DNA of 37,784 nucleotides from a virus: the IMG/VR virus record IMGVR_UViG_3300048838_000353, positions 1-37,784 of that record; one strand, 5' to 3'. Both the position numbers and the translations under genes were made by a program. Shown one piece after another: positions 23,023 to 32,900 of the stretch. The notes under the pieces were generated by a model, which was not told the origin of the DNA, searched no databases, and saw only the letters and a list, made by a program, of their open reading frames with translations. Numbering within the stretch: the stretch's first letter is position 1; every line of letters starts with the position of its first letter.

Positions 23023-23474
23023 AGGCGAGAAACGCGATCCTGTTGTCGTTGGTGGCTGCTGGTCTGGGTGTCGCCTGCACGCTGGCTGCAAGCGGAGATC
23101 CCGCGGTAGCCGAGGTGCGCAATGCTCAGCCCTCGCTCGACCTGTTCGAGTTCAAGGTTGAGACGAGTGCCTCGACCACACTACCGGCCACGCAGCCATC
23201 CGGCCCTGAGATGTGCTCTCAGAATATCCGGATCTGCGGGGACAACGGGGTGCCGGTCCCTGGCGTTCTGGTCGAGTGGTTCCAGCGTTACGGGGAGGTG
23301 TTCGTCTTGAAGGATTCGTGCCGGACGAGCGCCGAGGGGATGTGCTCTGTCACCGTGGAGGTGGGCGCGAACGGGAAGCTGCAAGTGACGCAGCAGCTCA
23401 GTCGCGCGGTGCGTTTCGTTCGCCGGACGCCAGCAGGGGAAATCGGACCCTGCACGTCGGGCATTGCTGAATAG
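23019..23474 (+). CDS. Exported Ig-like protein, 151 aa
   Basis: A TTG start at 23019 overlaps the previous stop (TTGA) and is strongly supported by AGGAG 8 bases upstream. A basic N-terminus and a hydrophobic segment end at GVAC20, a poor lipobox, or at the later AAS site, so it is secreted or lipid-anchored. A TTLPATQPSGPE linker precedes a strand-rich region (DNGVPVPGVLVEWFQRYG, AEGMCSVTVEVGANGKLQV) resembling Ig-like or carboxypeptidase-regulatory domains; five cysteines may form disulfides. Possible surface exclusion or adhesion role, not shown by sequence. Confidence 0.65.
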   Translation: MKARNAILLSLVAAGLGVACTLAASGDPAVAEVRNAQPSLDLFEFKVETSASTTLPATQPSGPEMCSQNIRICGDNGVPVPGVLVEWFQRYGEVFVLKDSCRTSAEGMCSVTVEVGANGKLQVTQQLSRAVRFVRRTPAGEIGPCTSGIAE

Positions 23475-23517
23475 GTCGCGGCGGTGTGTCCGTCGCTTTT
23501 TAAAGAGGAGTGCAAGG

Positions 23518-23874
23518 ATGAATCCGCAGAACTTGAGTGCAGGCATGGCCCGATGCGACCAGGAGATCATCGACCCTGGCGACGGTGCCGCAATTCCGAC
23601 CACGCGGAACGGGATTGTGACGATCATCAGCGGGGCGTCTGGCGAGACGAACACGCTGGCCCGCCCCGATCACGTCGGCCAGGAGATCGGCTTCCTGATG
23701 AAGACGCACGGGGGTGGCGACCGGGTAATTACGGTGACCGGCACGATCAACCAAGCCGGAAATAACGTCATTACACTTGGCGCGATCCAGGACTTCATCC
23801 TGCTTCGCGCGGTGCAGCGTGCAGCGGGCCTGAGCTGGCAGGTGGTCGCCAATGACGGAGCGGCGCTGAGCTAG
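23518..23874 (+). CDS. Small beta-domain virion protein, 118 aa
   Basis: ATG 23518 has AAAGAGGAG 7 bases upstream and is preferred to an earlier in-frame start. The C-terminal 70 residues (GDRVITVTGTINQAGNNVI, SWQVVANDGAALS) match the C-terminal domain of the decoration-like protein at 16614 in order and spacing: the VITVT strand, then a long gap, then W and an N-x-G-x-x-L end. This looks like a reused beta module placed before the nozzle-like gene. Probably a structural protein. Confidence 0.65.
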   Translation: MNPQNLSAGMARCDQEIIDPGDGAAIPTTRNGIVTIISGASGETNTLARPDHVGQEIGFLMKTHGGGDRVITVTGTINQAGNNVITLGAIQDFILLRAVQRAAGLSWQVVANDGAALS

Positions 23875-23876
23875 TG

Positions 23877-26009
23877 ATGAACACCCTGCGACCTATCGAG
23901 TTGCGTTTTCCCTTCGGGGGGTTGAACCGCAGGCTGGGCCTACAATCTCAGCCTGCGGCAACCTCTCCTGACATGGTGAACGTGCGCCCACGCACCGGCT
24001 CTGACCGGCGGCAGCGGGGCGGATCTCGTCCCATGCTGGAGAAGGCGTTCAGCACGCAACTGGGGAGCGGTGGAGATCCCATCCGCCTGCTCGCCTCCGT
24101 CCGGTCCGGTGGAAGCAGCCGGGTGTTCCTCGACACCTTTGCCGGGTCTACACTTTCATCGGCTTACACGCTTCTGACCGGACCGGGGGCGCATCTTGCC
24201 TACGATTCGCTGGAGACGGATGCCGATGCCGCCTCTGCTGCGTCCGCGTCACGGTACAGGAGGGATGCGCCGACTGATTTCGACGACACGTTGCCATATG
24301 CGTTCGAGATGGACGTTCGCCTGCTGGGTCGAGAGGGACAGAGGTACGTCATAACGTGGCAGGAGAACGCTGTTGGCAATGACTACTACTATCTGGAATT
24401 CTACACTTTTTCAAACTACACCGACGTTCCGAACGTCGGGTTTTTGCTCAGAAAATTTGGTGTTGGCGGCTTTATCGATAACGTCACATGGATAGATACC
24501 GACCCGGACGTTAATGGAACGGTCCGAATCGAGGTGGACCCCGGCGTGTCGGTAAAAGTCTTCTTCAGGGGCACAGAGTACCTGACGCGACTATCGCACA
24601 CTGTTTCTGCGGAAACGCGCATCGGGGTTCAGGTTCAGGCGGGACTTTCCGCGTCCACGGGGTATGCCGGAATCTACTACAACGCCTCCATGATGGAATG
24701 GCGGATGTACTACACGTCCACTTCGGTGGCCGATACCACGCGCCTCATCGCAAGCAGCGACGGTGACCTGTACGCAGAGAACGGGCTGGGCGGGCTGACT
24801 GATCTTGCCAGCGCGATCACCCTCGACAGCGATCATGCGCTCCAGGCCGCGGAGTGGCTCGGCAAGCTGTTCATCGTCAACACGACGACGCCCTGCTACC
24901 TGGACACAGACGATGAGACGGTAAAAGACTGGGCGGCGAAGGTGTCGAGCGATGGGGTGGGGTCGCTTCCCGCCGATCCGAAACTGATCGCGAACTGGCG
25001 GGGCCGCATCGTCATCACCGATGGAACCGCACAGTTCTACATGAGCCGCCAAGCCGCGCCGCTCGATTGGGACTTTTCCGCGAGCGACACGGACCCCTCG
25101 CGCGCCATCAGCTCGACCTCCACCAACGTGGACAAGCTGGGCTACCCGATCACCGCGCTGATCCCATTCAGCAACGACTACCTGATCTTCGGGTGTCTGG
25201 ACTCACTCTGGATGTTGGCCGGTGACCCTGGCGTGTCGGGCTCGCAGATGGTGAACCTGTCGCAGAGCGTCGGGATCATTGGGGCCAACGCATGGTGCAT
25301 CACCCCGACCGGAGCGGTGATCTTCCTCTCCCGGTACGGAGTCTATGCGGTCCAGCCGGGTGGGACTCCGGTGCCCGTCAGCCAGCCGCTCCTCCCCAGG
25401 GAGTTGCAGAATCTCGACCCGTCTCAGTACGAGATCAGCATGGCGTTCGACACCACGGACTATGGGGTGCTGCTGTTCCTCAACAACATCGCGGGGGGCA
25501 CTTCAACCCAGTGGTGGATCGACTGGCAGGATCAGAGCTTCTGGCCCGCGACCTACGCTGAGGCGCATGAAGCCTGTGCCATGTACTCATACGACGCCTT
25601 CCAGTCCTCTGGCTCGCGGGTCATGATCGGCGGATCGGACGGGTACATTCGACGCCACGCGAACGACGCGGGCAGCGACGATGGAACCGCGGTGAGCAGC
25701 TACGTCATCATCGGACCCTGGAGCATCTCCAGTAACCCGCTGGAGAACGGGAGACTGGAGGAGATCGATGCCCTTCTGGGAGAGACGAGCGGGAATGTGA
25801 CCTGGGAGGTGCGGACCGGCGTTACGCATTATGAGGCGCTGGCGGCGACCGCGAAAAGATCCGGCACCTGGACCGCCGGTCGCAATCCCACGCGGAACGT
25901 CTTCCTGCGGGGTCCGAGCGCGGCCCTGAAGCTGTCCTCCAGCACCTCGTGGGTGATGGATCAGATCATCGGGTTGTCTACCCCGCATGGTCGTATTCGG
26001 AAGTTCTGA
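23877..26009 (+). CDS. Tail nozzle-like protein, 710 aa
   Basis: The N-terminus (FPFGGLNRRLGLQSQPAATS then NVRPRTGSDRRQRGG) is the opening seen in nozzle/tail-tubular-B proteins of podoviruses, where it makes contact with the adaptor. The rest is beta-rich with repeated propeller-like strands (RVFLDTFAG, DGDLYAENG, LGKLFIVNTTT, LIFGCLDSLWMLAG), and a central insertion (about 95-290). It ends in a strand-rich C-terminus. The nozzle closes the portal channel and opens during infection. ATG 23877 follows the previous stop by two bases; GTG 23874 also fits. No close family name is claimed. Confidence 0.7.
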   Translation: MNTLRPIELRFPFGGLNRRLGLQSQPAATSPDMVNVRPRTGSDRRQRGGSRPMLEKAFSTQLGSGGDPIRLLASVRSGGSSRVFLDTFAGSTLSSAYTLLTGPGAHLAYDSLETDADAASAASASRYRRDAPTDFDDTLPYAFEMDVRLLGREGQRYVITWQENAVGNDYYYLEFYTFSNYTDVPNVGFLLRKFGVGGFIDNVTWIDTDPDVNGTVRIEVDPGVSVKVFFRGTEYLTRLSHTVSAETRIGVQVQAGLSASTGYAGIYYNASMMEWRMYYTSTSVADTTRLIASSDGDLYAENGLGGLTDLASAITLDSDHALQAAEWLGKLFIVNTTTPCYLDTDDETVKDWAAKVSSDGVGSLPADPKLIANWRGRIVITDGTAQFYMSRQAAPLDWDFSASDTDPSRAISSTSTNVDKLGYPITALIPFSNDYLIFGCLDSLWMLAGDPGVSGSQMVNLSQSVGIIGANAWCITPTGAVIFLSRYGVYAVQPGGTPVPVSQPLLPRELQNLDPSQYEISMAFDTTDYGVLLFLNNIAGGTSTQWWIDWQDQSFWPATYAEAHEACAMYSYDAFQSSGSRVMIGGSDGYIRRHANDAGSDDGTAVSSYVIIGPWSISSNPLENGRLEEIDALLGETSGNVTWEVRTGVTHYEALAATAKRSGTWTAGRNPTRNVFLRGPSAALKLSSSTSWVMDQIIGLSTPHGRIRKF

Positions 26010-26497
26010 TGGTCAGGACGCGCGTATTCACCTTCGAGGAGGCCAGCAGGGCTCTGGCGGCGTTGCAGGCCCGCGTTGAGGCGGTTGCCCTGGTTGCAGC
26101 AGCCCCGCCCGGAACCACGACGGTGGAGGTGAATCTGGGCTCGGCCAGGACCAGTGGTCGGTTCACGATCACCGATGCGGCGATTGGGACGACCAGCAGC
26201 GTGCTCGTGTGGCAGGCTCCCGGACCCTACACCGGCAAGGGCACCAGGGCGGACGAAGCGGAGATGCAACCGGTTCAGGTGGTGTCGGTCAGTCCGGCGG
26301 CGGGATCTGCGAGCGTCATCTGGCAGACGCCGCCGATGATCACGCAGTCGCGGACGCTGGACGATAGCCCCAGGCGTGACGCCGCCGGTGCCACGTTTGA
26401 CCGGGCAGCTAACCAGCGGTGGCCCGATGAGTTCGTTCCCAGGCGTCTGGGAAAGGTGGGCGGGAACGTGAAGTTTTCCTATGTCGTTCTGGGGTGA
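26009..26497 (+). CDS. Hypothetical structural protein, 162 aa
   Basis: ATG 26009 overlaps the nozzle stop as TGATG, suggesting coupled translation. The N-terminus has an Ala-rich helix (FEEASRALAALQARVEAVAL), and the rest is beta-rich with Gly/Thr turns and a C-terminal strand (GNVKFSYVVLG), as in small tail or fibre-attachment proteins. No enzyme motif. A role beside the nozzle is inferred. Confidence 0.65.
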   Translation: MVRTRVFTFEEASRALAALQARVEAVALVAAAPPGTTTVEVNLGSARTSGRFTITDAAIGTTSSVLVWQAPGPYTGKGTRADEAEMQPVQVVSVSPAAGSASVIWQTPPMITQSRTLDDSPRRDAAGATFDRAANQRWPDEFVPRRLGKVGGNVKFSYVVLG

Positions 26498-26500
26498 GCC

Positions 26501-27184
26501 ATGGCAGTTATCGAAGGCGGAACAACCGGGAGTCTGGCCGAGGTGGGCAATGCTGCTGCGCTGGCGCAGCACGTCACATGCAAGCCGCTTCCACATGGTT
26601 CCCTTGGGCAGTATCGCCTGTCGCTGATCACGGGAACGATTGCCGCCGCGCTGGCTGCTAACGCGCAGTTGTTCTATGTTCGCTGGACAGACGCCACAAG
26701 GTTTTTTGTGCTCCACAAATTCAAGGCGTCGTTCCAGTGCTTGACCCCGTTCACCGCGGCCACGCTCACTGACTTCGGGTTCGACCTCATTAAAGCTACT
26801 GCGGTTTCTGCGGGCGGCGGCGGAAGCGACCTTTCTTCTCCGAAGTGCAAGATGCGGTCCACCATGGGGGCGAGCTTGCTTGACGTGTCCGGCGCGGCCC
26901 GCCTTGCGACCACTGCGGCGCTGACCGCCCTGACTACCCTGGACTCCTACCCAATCGCGTGCAGCATCGGAGACCCGCAGAGGGTCAATCCCGCGGCGGG
27001 CACCGAGGAGCAGCGGGTGAATGACCCGACGTTGATCTATCGGGCGGACATGGCGAACGGTGAGCATCCGCTGGTTCTGGCTCAGAACGAGGGGATCGTA
27101 TTGCGCAACCGGGCGGTTTGGCCCGCGGCGGGAACCGGGATTGTGGCGGTCGAGATGGTGTGGTCCGAGGTGTCGGCGTTCTAG
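26501..27184 (+). CDS. Hypothetical structural protein, 227 aa
   Basis: A beta-rich protein with several short strands (QYRLSLITGTIAAAL, AQLFYVRWTDATRFFVL) and a Gly-rich VSAGGGGSD loop. It ends GIVAVEMVWSEVSAF, resembling the last strand of a jelly-roll domain. The gene starts 4 bases after the previous stop with a weak ribosome site. Its place between nozzle and internal virion protein genes suggests a tail or head-tail accessory protein. Family not recognised. Confidence 0.65.
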   Translation: MAVIEGGTTGSLAEVGNAAALAQHVTCKPLPHGSLGQYRLSLITGTIAAALAANAQLFYVRWTDATRFFVLHKFKASFQCLTPFTAATLTDFGFDLIKATAVSAGGGGSDLSSPKCKMRSTMGASLLDVSGAARLATTAALTALTTLDSYPIACSIGDPQRVNPAAGTEEQRVNDPTLIYRADMANGEHPLVLAQNEGIVLRNRAVWPAAGTGIVAVEMVWSEVSAF

Positions 27185-27194
27185 GGGGTGCATC

Positions 27195-28466
27195 ATGCCG
27201 GGTCTTTTTGGGCAGCTTCCGTTCAACCTCGCGCTGGGTGGGGCGACCGCTCTTTCCCAGTTGTTTGCTGATCGCCAGTTCAATGAGGCGGAGCAGGCGC
27301 GTCTTGAAACCGTGCTTGGGGACATCGACCGTCTTCAGCAGATGAAGATGGGGCACTTGGCGGACGACTACGCCAGCCAGTCCACGCGCCTCGCGACCGA
27401 CACCAGGAACGCCCTCGACTCACTGCGCAAGGTCGGGAGCGATTCGGTCAACCGGTTCGGCCAGTTTGCCGCGGGCAACCTCGCGGACTATGGGCGGATG
27501 GCGGGCAACATCAACGCATGGTCCGGCGACCGGGCATCCCAGGTGATGGGCGACTTCGACAGCCGCAACAGCGACTATGTGCGGTGGATGCAGGACCGCG
27601 GGAACAATCTGGTGGGCGAGTTCGACACCCGCCAGGGGGATCTCGTCAAGGGGTTCGACGCCCGGTATCAGCGGGGGCTGGCGAACCTCGAAGGCGCAGG
27701 GCGGCAGGCCCGGAACGACATCGACCGCGACTATCAGGCGCTCCAGGGCAAGACGCAGCAGGATATGTACAGCCGCGGATTGCAGAACAGCACCGTGGCG
27801 CAGGGCCAGCGGCAGGCGGTCGAGCGGGAGCGACAGGGCGCGATCGGTCGCCTGAACGAGCAGCTTCGCCAGGAGCGGGCCGCTACGGACGCCTCCCTGT
27901 CCGGAGACACGCTGAACGCCCAGAGCGCGGGAAACACTGCTCGTGCTGCGCTTCGGCAGGGGCTCACGGGCGACGTTGGCAACGCGCTGGCGTCCGGCAA
28001 CACCAACCGGACCAACCTCCAGGTGGGGCTGACCGGCGACGTGCTCAACACGAAGACCGGGTTGGCGCAGGGGAAGTTTGACCTGGGCCGCGGGTACGGG
28101 CTCACCCAGATCGGGATGCAGGACCAGAACGCTCGCGACGTTTGGAACACCGGCCAGAACTACGCCACGGAGGGCCGGAACCTCATGGCAGACTACTACG
28201 GTCGCCGGTTCGGGTTTGATACCGATATGGGGCTCAAGCACATCGACACGCTGGCGTCGGTCGAGAGTGCGCCTCCGGATCAGGGATACTTCGGAAGCAT
28301 CATGCAGTCGCTCGGGCAGGGCTACGGGATGCGCCAGTATCTCCAGTCGATGATGAGTCCTGGCGGCATGGCGAGCTGGGACGGTGCCCAGAACCTCCTG
28401 CCCATGGGCGGGCTGAATTACAACAACAGAACCGGGCTCGGATACGGCGTGGGGCTCGGTTTCTAG
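27195..28466 (+). CDS. Internal virion protein-like, 423 aa
   Basis: ATG 27195 has GGGGGTG upstream; in-frame sequence before it belongs to the previous gene. The N-terminus has a hydrophobic patch (LFGQLPFNLALGGATALSQLF), followed by an almost continuous charged helix region, Gln/Arg/Asp-rich, with recurrent short units such as two GLTGDV strings (about residues 255 and 277). The C-terminus is Gly/Met/Gln-rich. This matches podovirus ejection proteins that enter the cell with the DNA. The position before two other such genes supports it. Confidence 0.65.
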   Translation: MPGLFGQLPFNLALGGATALSQLFADRQFNEAEQARLETVLGDIDRLQQMKMGHLADDYASQSTRLATDTRNALDSLRKVGSDSVNRFGQFAAGNLADYGRMAGNINAWSGDRASQVMGDFDSRNSDYVRWMQDRGNNLVGEFDTRQGDLVKGFDARYQRGLANLEGAGRQARNDIDRDYQALQGKTQQDMYSRGLQNSTVAQGQRQAVERERQGAIGRLNEQLRQERAATDASLSGDTLNAQSAGNTARAALRQGLTGDVGNALASGNTNRTNLQVGLTGDVLNTKTGLAQGKFDLGRGYGLTQIGMQDQNARDVWNTGQNYATEGRNLMADYYGRRFGFDTDMGLKHIDTLASVESAPPDQGYFGSIMQSLGQGYGMRQYLQSMMSPGGMASWDGAQNLLPMGGLNYNNRTGLGYGVGLGF

Positions 28467-28481
28467 TCAGGAGCCGGGTCA

Positions 28482-29900
28482 ATGCCATTCAGACGAACTT
28501 ACAACATCAACCCGCTGGTGAGCGGCCTTGCGCAGTGGGTTGGCTCGTACAACACCGCCAAGGGTGGAAAGCTCGGGGATTACTACGCCCAGCGCAACCT
28601 CACCGACCAGCGCGCCCAGATCGCCCAGCGCGCGCAGACATTCAACCAACTGCATGACATCGGCACGCAGTACATGGCGCAGCAGAACCGGATTGAGCTG
28701 GAGAACCTCAATCACGCGAACGCCATGGCGAAGCTCGATGCTACACGTCAGGCAGGGGTAGACGCCTACTATCAGAAGCAGTACGGGACGGACTATGCGG
28801 GCTTCCTGTCGAGGGCTCGCGATGCCGGAATGTCTCCTGGAGACTTCAAGTCCAGCCTGGACATGAAGAACTACCAGGATCAGGTCAACGCCCGCGCCGC
28901 CGCCCAGAACCTTGAGTATCGCATCCCGGACGACGAGGACACGAAGTCCAGAATCAACTCGCTGCACGAAGAGTTCAACAGCAACGTGGCGGATGGGGTG
29001 TATCGCGAGGAAGAGATCCCGCTTGCCCGCCAGCAGCTTGAGCAGCAGATTTCGGAGCTTCAGCAGCCTCAGCTTCTCCCGAAGAAGCCGCGACCGGCCA
29101 CGGTACAGGAGAAGATGCAGGCCGGTGAGATTTTCCCGGTTCCCGGTGGCTACCTTGCCCTGAACGACAAGGGGGCGATCACTGGGATTCGGATGGCTCC
29201 ACCGTCCGCAGGGTCCGGTGGAAGTGCTGGCTCGAAGGGCAACTTCCTCACGCAGATGGGGTTTGCTGGTCCGACGCAGATGCAGGGACCGGCCCCTGGC
29301 GCTCCTGGTGCCGCCGCAGCCATCCCCATGCAGCAGCCCCCGCCCGCGTCGATGCCAGCGGGTGGCGCGCCGATGGCGATTCCAACGACTCAGCCCGCCG
29401 GAGGGATGCAGCTTCCCGCGGGATCGGCTCAGGCTTCGCAGCAGCAGACGATTGCCGAGCAGCTATACCCGCAGTTCAACATGGAGCGGGGCGGCGTGGA
29501 TTTGTCTCTGGACCCGCAAACGGGAAAATGGGACAAGAATTATAGCAAGCTGGAGATGCGGACCCAGCTCATGCTCAAGGCTATGGAGGCGGGGAAAACG
29601 AACGTCAAAGGCGTGGAGAGCTACGACGACGCGAAGGTACTCAGCTTCTTCAAGATGATGGAGAAGGAAGTCTTCGGAGGAGCCGAAAACTATCAGGCAA
29701 TGCCGCAGATGGGCGCTCCGCAGGGCGGGTCGCCAAGCTCGCAGCCAGCGCCGAGTGCCGGTCAGCCCGGATCGAAGATCCCCGTCTACAACGGCCAAGC
29801 CATGGACGAGACGAGGGACGTTGGGAAGGTGTACTGGGATGCCGACCGGCAGCAGGCGTTCAAATACCTGGGCAACGGTAAGGGAGTCTGGTTGAAATGA
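28482..29900 (+). CDS. Internal virion protein-like, 472 aa
   Basis: AGGAG sits 8 bases before ATG 28482. The N-terminal 120 residues are a Gln/Ala-rich helix region, a Gln/Glu coil follows at about 160-200, and about 245-330 is a low-complexity Ala/Pro/Gln/Met linker that includes IPTTQPAGG. The C-terminal 140 residues are more regular and globular. The stop overlaps the giant gene's ATG (ATGA). Such composition is typical of ejection proteins; the TTQP string echoes the lipoprotein linkers. No enzymatic motif. Confidence 0.65.
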   Translation: MPFRRTYNINPLVSGLAQWVGSYNTAKGGKLGDYYAQRNLTDQRAQIAQRAQTFNQLHDIGTQYMAQQNRIELENLNHANAMAKLDATRQAGVDAYYQKQYGTDYAGFLSRARDAGMSPGDFKSSLDMKNYQDQVNARAAAQNLEYRIPDDEDTKSRINSLHEEFNSNVADGVYREEEIPLARQQLEQQISELQQPQLLPKKPRPATVQEKMQAGEIFPVPGGYLALNDKGAITGIRMAPPSAGSGGSAGSKGNFLTQMGFAGPTQMQGPAPGAPGAAAAIPMQQPPPASMPAGGAPMAIPTTQPAGGMQLPAGSAQASQQQTIAEQLYPQFNMERGGVDLSLDPQTGKWDKNYSKLEMRTQLMLKAMEAGKTNVKGVESYDDAKVLSFFKMMEKEVFGGAENYQAMPQMGAPQGGSPSSQPAPSAGQPGSKIPVYNGQAMDETRDVGKVYWDADRQQAFKYLGNGKGVWLK

Positions 29901-32900
29901 CGCCGTACAACCCCGAGGACGTTTTCGACCTCTCCGATCTTAAGAAGGAGAAGGAGAAGAAGGCGAGCCCGGACACGGTAACGGTGCCCCCGCCGATGGT
30001 GCGCGCGCCTGGTCCCCTGATGAAAGAGCCCGATGGTCAGGTGTTCGCTGTTGCACAGGTGGCTGAGCAGAACCAGCGCCTGAAGAACGCCAACGCGGCG
30101 CTCATTGAGTCCGCCGCGGAACTGGAGGCTCGCAACTGGAGCGGCGAGAACGCAGAGGGGAAGGAGATTGGCTTCGCGGACCTTGACCCGCAGAGCCAGC
30201 AGTCGCATTACAACCGCATCCGCCAGCAGTACGGTCTGGCGTCGAAGGATCTTCAGGGCGAGATCGGGGTCATTGAGAACACCAAGGGTGCTTCCTGGCA
30301 GGGCGTCAAGGAGTCCGCCCCGTTCGTGGGTGGCGTCGAGACGTTCAGGCGGCTGTGGAACGTGAGTCAGGCTGCGGATCGCATCGAGGGCAAGACCGCC
30401 ACGGTCGAGGATTACGAGGCGGTTGCGGGGTTCCAGAAGGATCTTGCGAGGCACAAGCGAGGGAAAAGCCTTGCCGCTGGCGCTGAGGACATCGTTACGC
30501 AGGGAATCCCGTTCGCGATTGAGTACATGATCTCCGCTGGTCTGGTGCCCGCTGGCCGGAAGGTGGCCCAGGAAACGCTGGAGAAGCAGGCTCGCGGGAT
30601 CGTGGAGCGCATGGTAGCGAAAGCAGTGGGCGTCGGAATCAGCTCCGCATACAGGATGCCCGCGATGGGCGGACACGTCCTGGCTGACTACGAGAAGAAC
30701 CGGCTGGGTGAGGTGATCGTTGTTCCGCGCAACGATGGCAGCACGTTCGTTTACAAGAAGGGCGACAATTTCATTCCGGCAATGCTGAAGTCTCTCGGCT
30801 CCAACTACATCGAGCTGTTCAGCGAAGGCGCTGGCGACGTGTTCGACGTGGCTGGTGAAGCCGCGAAAGGCGCGGCGCGACGAATCAAGCCGCTGCGCAT
30901 GGCTGGCGAGAAGCTGGACGACCTCAAGGCGATGGTGCTCAACCGCTACGGAGTGCTCAAGAAGCTGTCGGAGAAGGGGGTTGGTGAGAAGCTCAAGGAG
31001 ATGGGGTGGAACGGAATCCTGAACGAGATGGGCGAGGAGCGCCTGGGCGAGCTGTTGAGGGCGGGCGCGTTCATCGAAGAGTACAAGCCCCCGACCGGCA
31101 AGCAACTGCTCACTGAAGCCATCGGCTTCCCGCTCATGGGCGGCGCGATGCGCATTGCCGGTCGCGCCATGGATCGCTCTGAGTGGCCCGCTGACATGCG
31201 GAAGGCTGCTCTGTCCAACGAGGTGGGCGTTACCGAATGGGCCAAGCAATTCCCGACGCAGGCCGCTGCCTTGAAAGCGAAGGCTGATGCGGGCAAGCTG
31301 TCTGCCAGCGATCTGCACGAGGCGGGTATCACCGACGCGCGTCGCCCCGCCAACCCAAATCAGCGGTGGTCGCAGACGGAACGTGACTGGCTGGGGAAAA
31401 TGATCCAGCAAGTCATGGCCCCGCAAGCGCCCGCCCCACCGGAGAACGCAAATGCCCAAGTCCAAGCAGGCCAAGCCGCCGCAGTCGAAAACGCCCAACC
31501 TGGGAGTCCTCCGCCAAGCGGCCAAAATGTACCGCAAGCTGGAGGGACCGCGGAAGGTGAAACCGGCGAGCCAGACTTCCCACGCATCACGCCTGAAGGC
31601 GGCTCCCAAAGTCCACCGGCTGACGTAGCCAGCGAAGCCGAGATCCAGCCGGGCGACATGGTGAGCTGGAACACCGCCAGCGGCCAGGAGCGGCGGGGCA
31701 AGGTGCTCGCCATCGACGCTGATGGCAGCGTACAGGTAAGGCCGGACGGGGGCGGTCCGCGCTTCAGTCTCGATCCTTCGGTTCTGACCGTTGAGGGCGG
31801 GGAGGAAGCTGCGCCGCCAGCAGAGACGAAGCCGCCCGAGCCCGCTGGGCCAGCGCCTCCCAAAACCCTTGAGGAGGCGGAAGAGAACCTCGCCGTATTC
31901 GAGGGTGTTCAGCAACTCGTTCGCCAGGACTGGCTGGAGGCGTCGAACGATCTCAAGAAGGCGGAGCAAGACCCCAACACCACGCCCGAGCAGCTCAAGC
32001 AGCTCAAGAAGAACGAGCTGGATAGGCGGAAGGCGCTTGAGGAGGCGGCGTTTGAAACAGCCGCAGCCGCACGTCATCGCGACCTACTCCAGATGAACGC
32101 CCGCCAGGGCAAGACCGGCAGCGCGACGGTCGCGCCGCCAACACCTCCACCACCGTCTGAGGAGAAACCAGATGGCACGGAAACCCAAGGGCAAGGGGAA
32201 ACCCAAGCCGAAGTGCTGACGACCGCTTCTGATGCCGGGGGTGGGGCTGTACCGGAGGGGAACCCGGTGCAGACCTCGCCCCAGGCGTCTAAAGAGAAGT
32301 GGCAGATGACGCGGGCCGAGTTCGTCGCCCATCGCCAAAAGCTGATCGACCGATTCAAAGAGTTGTCTGCGAAGCACGGTGGATCTCCGAAATCTGCTGG
32401 CGTTCCAGAGGTAGACGCGGCATTTACTGAGCAGGCGGATTGGGGTGATCTGGACTTCCACAAGTCGTATGTGGCAGGAGCAGTGGCGCGCGGGGAAGCG
32501 GTTCCGGATGAAGTCCTGGCGGATTATCCGAATCTGAAGCGACCCGCGCAGACAATCGATCAGCGGCAGGGGAAGCGTGCCCGCCCCGAGGCTCCCTCCG
32601 TCCCTCAATCAGCCAAGCCAGCGGAGCAGGCGCGCCTTCACGATCTCCTGGAGGGGCTGCGCGCGGACAGCAACGAGCCCGAGCTGAGAATCGCCTACAG
32701 CCAGGACCGCGATCAGTTCTTCGTGATTGCCCCGAAGGGCTTTACGCCGCCGCAGGGCTGGAACCTGAGAGGCTCGACCAAGCAGGGCGACGGGATTCGA
32801 TACAGCGTTCCCGATCTCGACGTGCTGGCCGACCAGATCCGCAAAGAGAAGCAGGCGCAGCGCGAACGCGGGAAGCCATCGAAGAAGCCGCGCACCTTCA

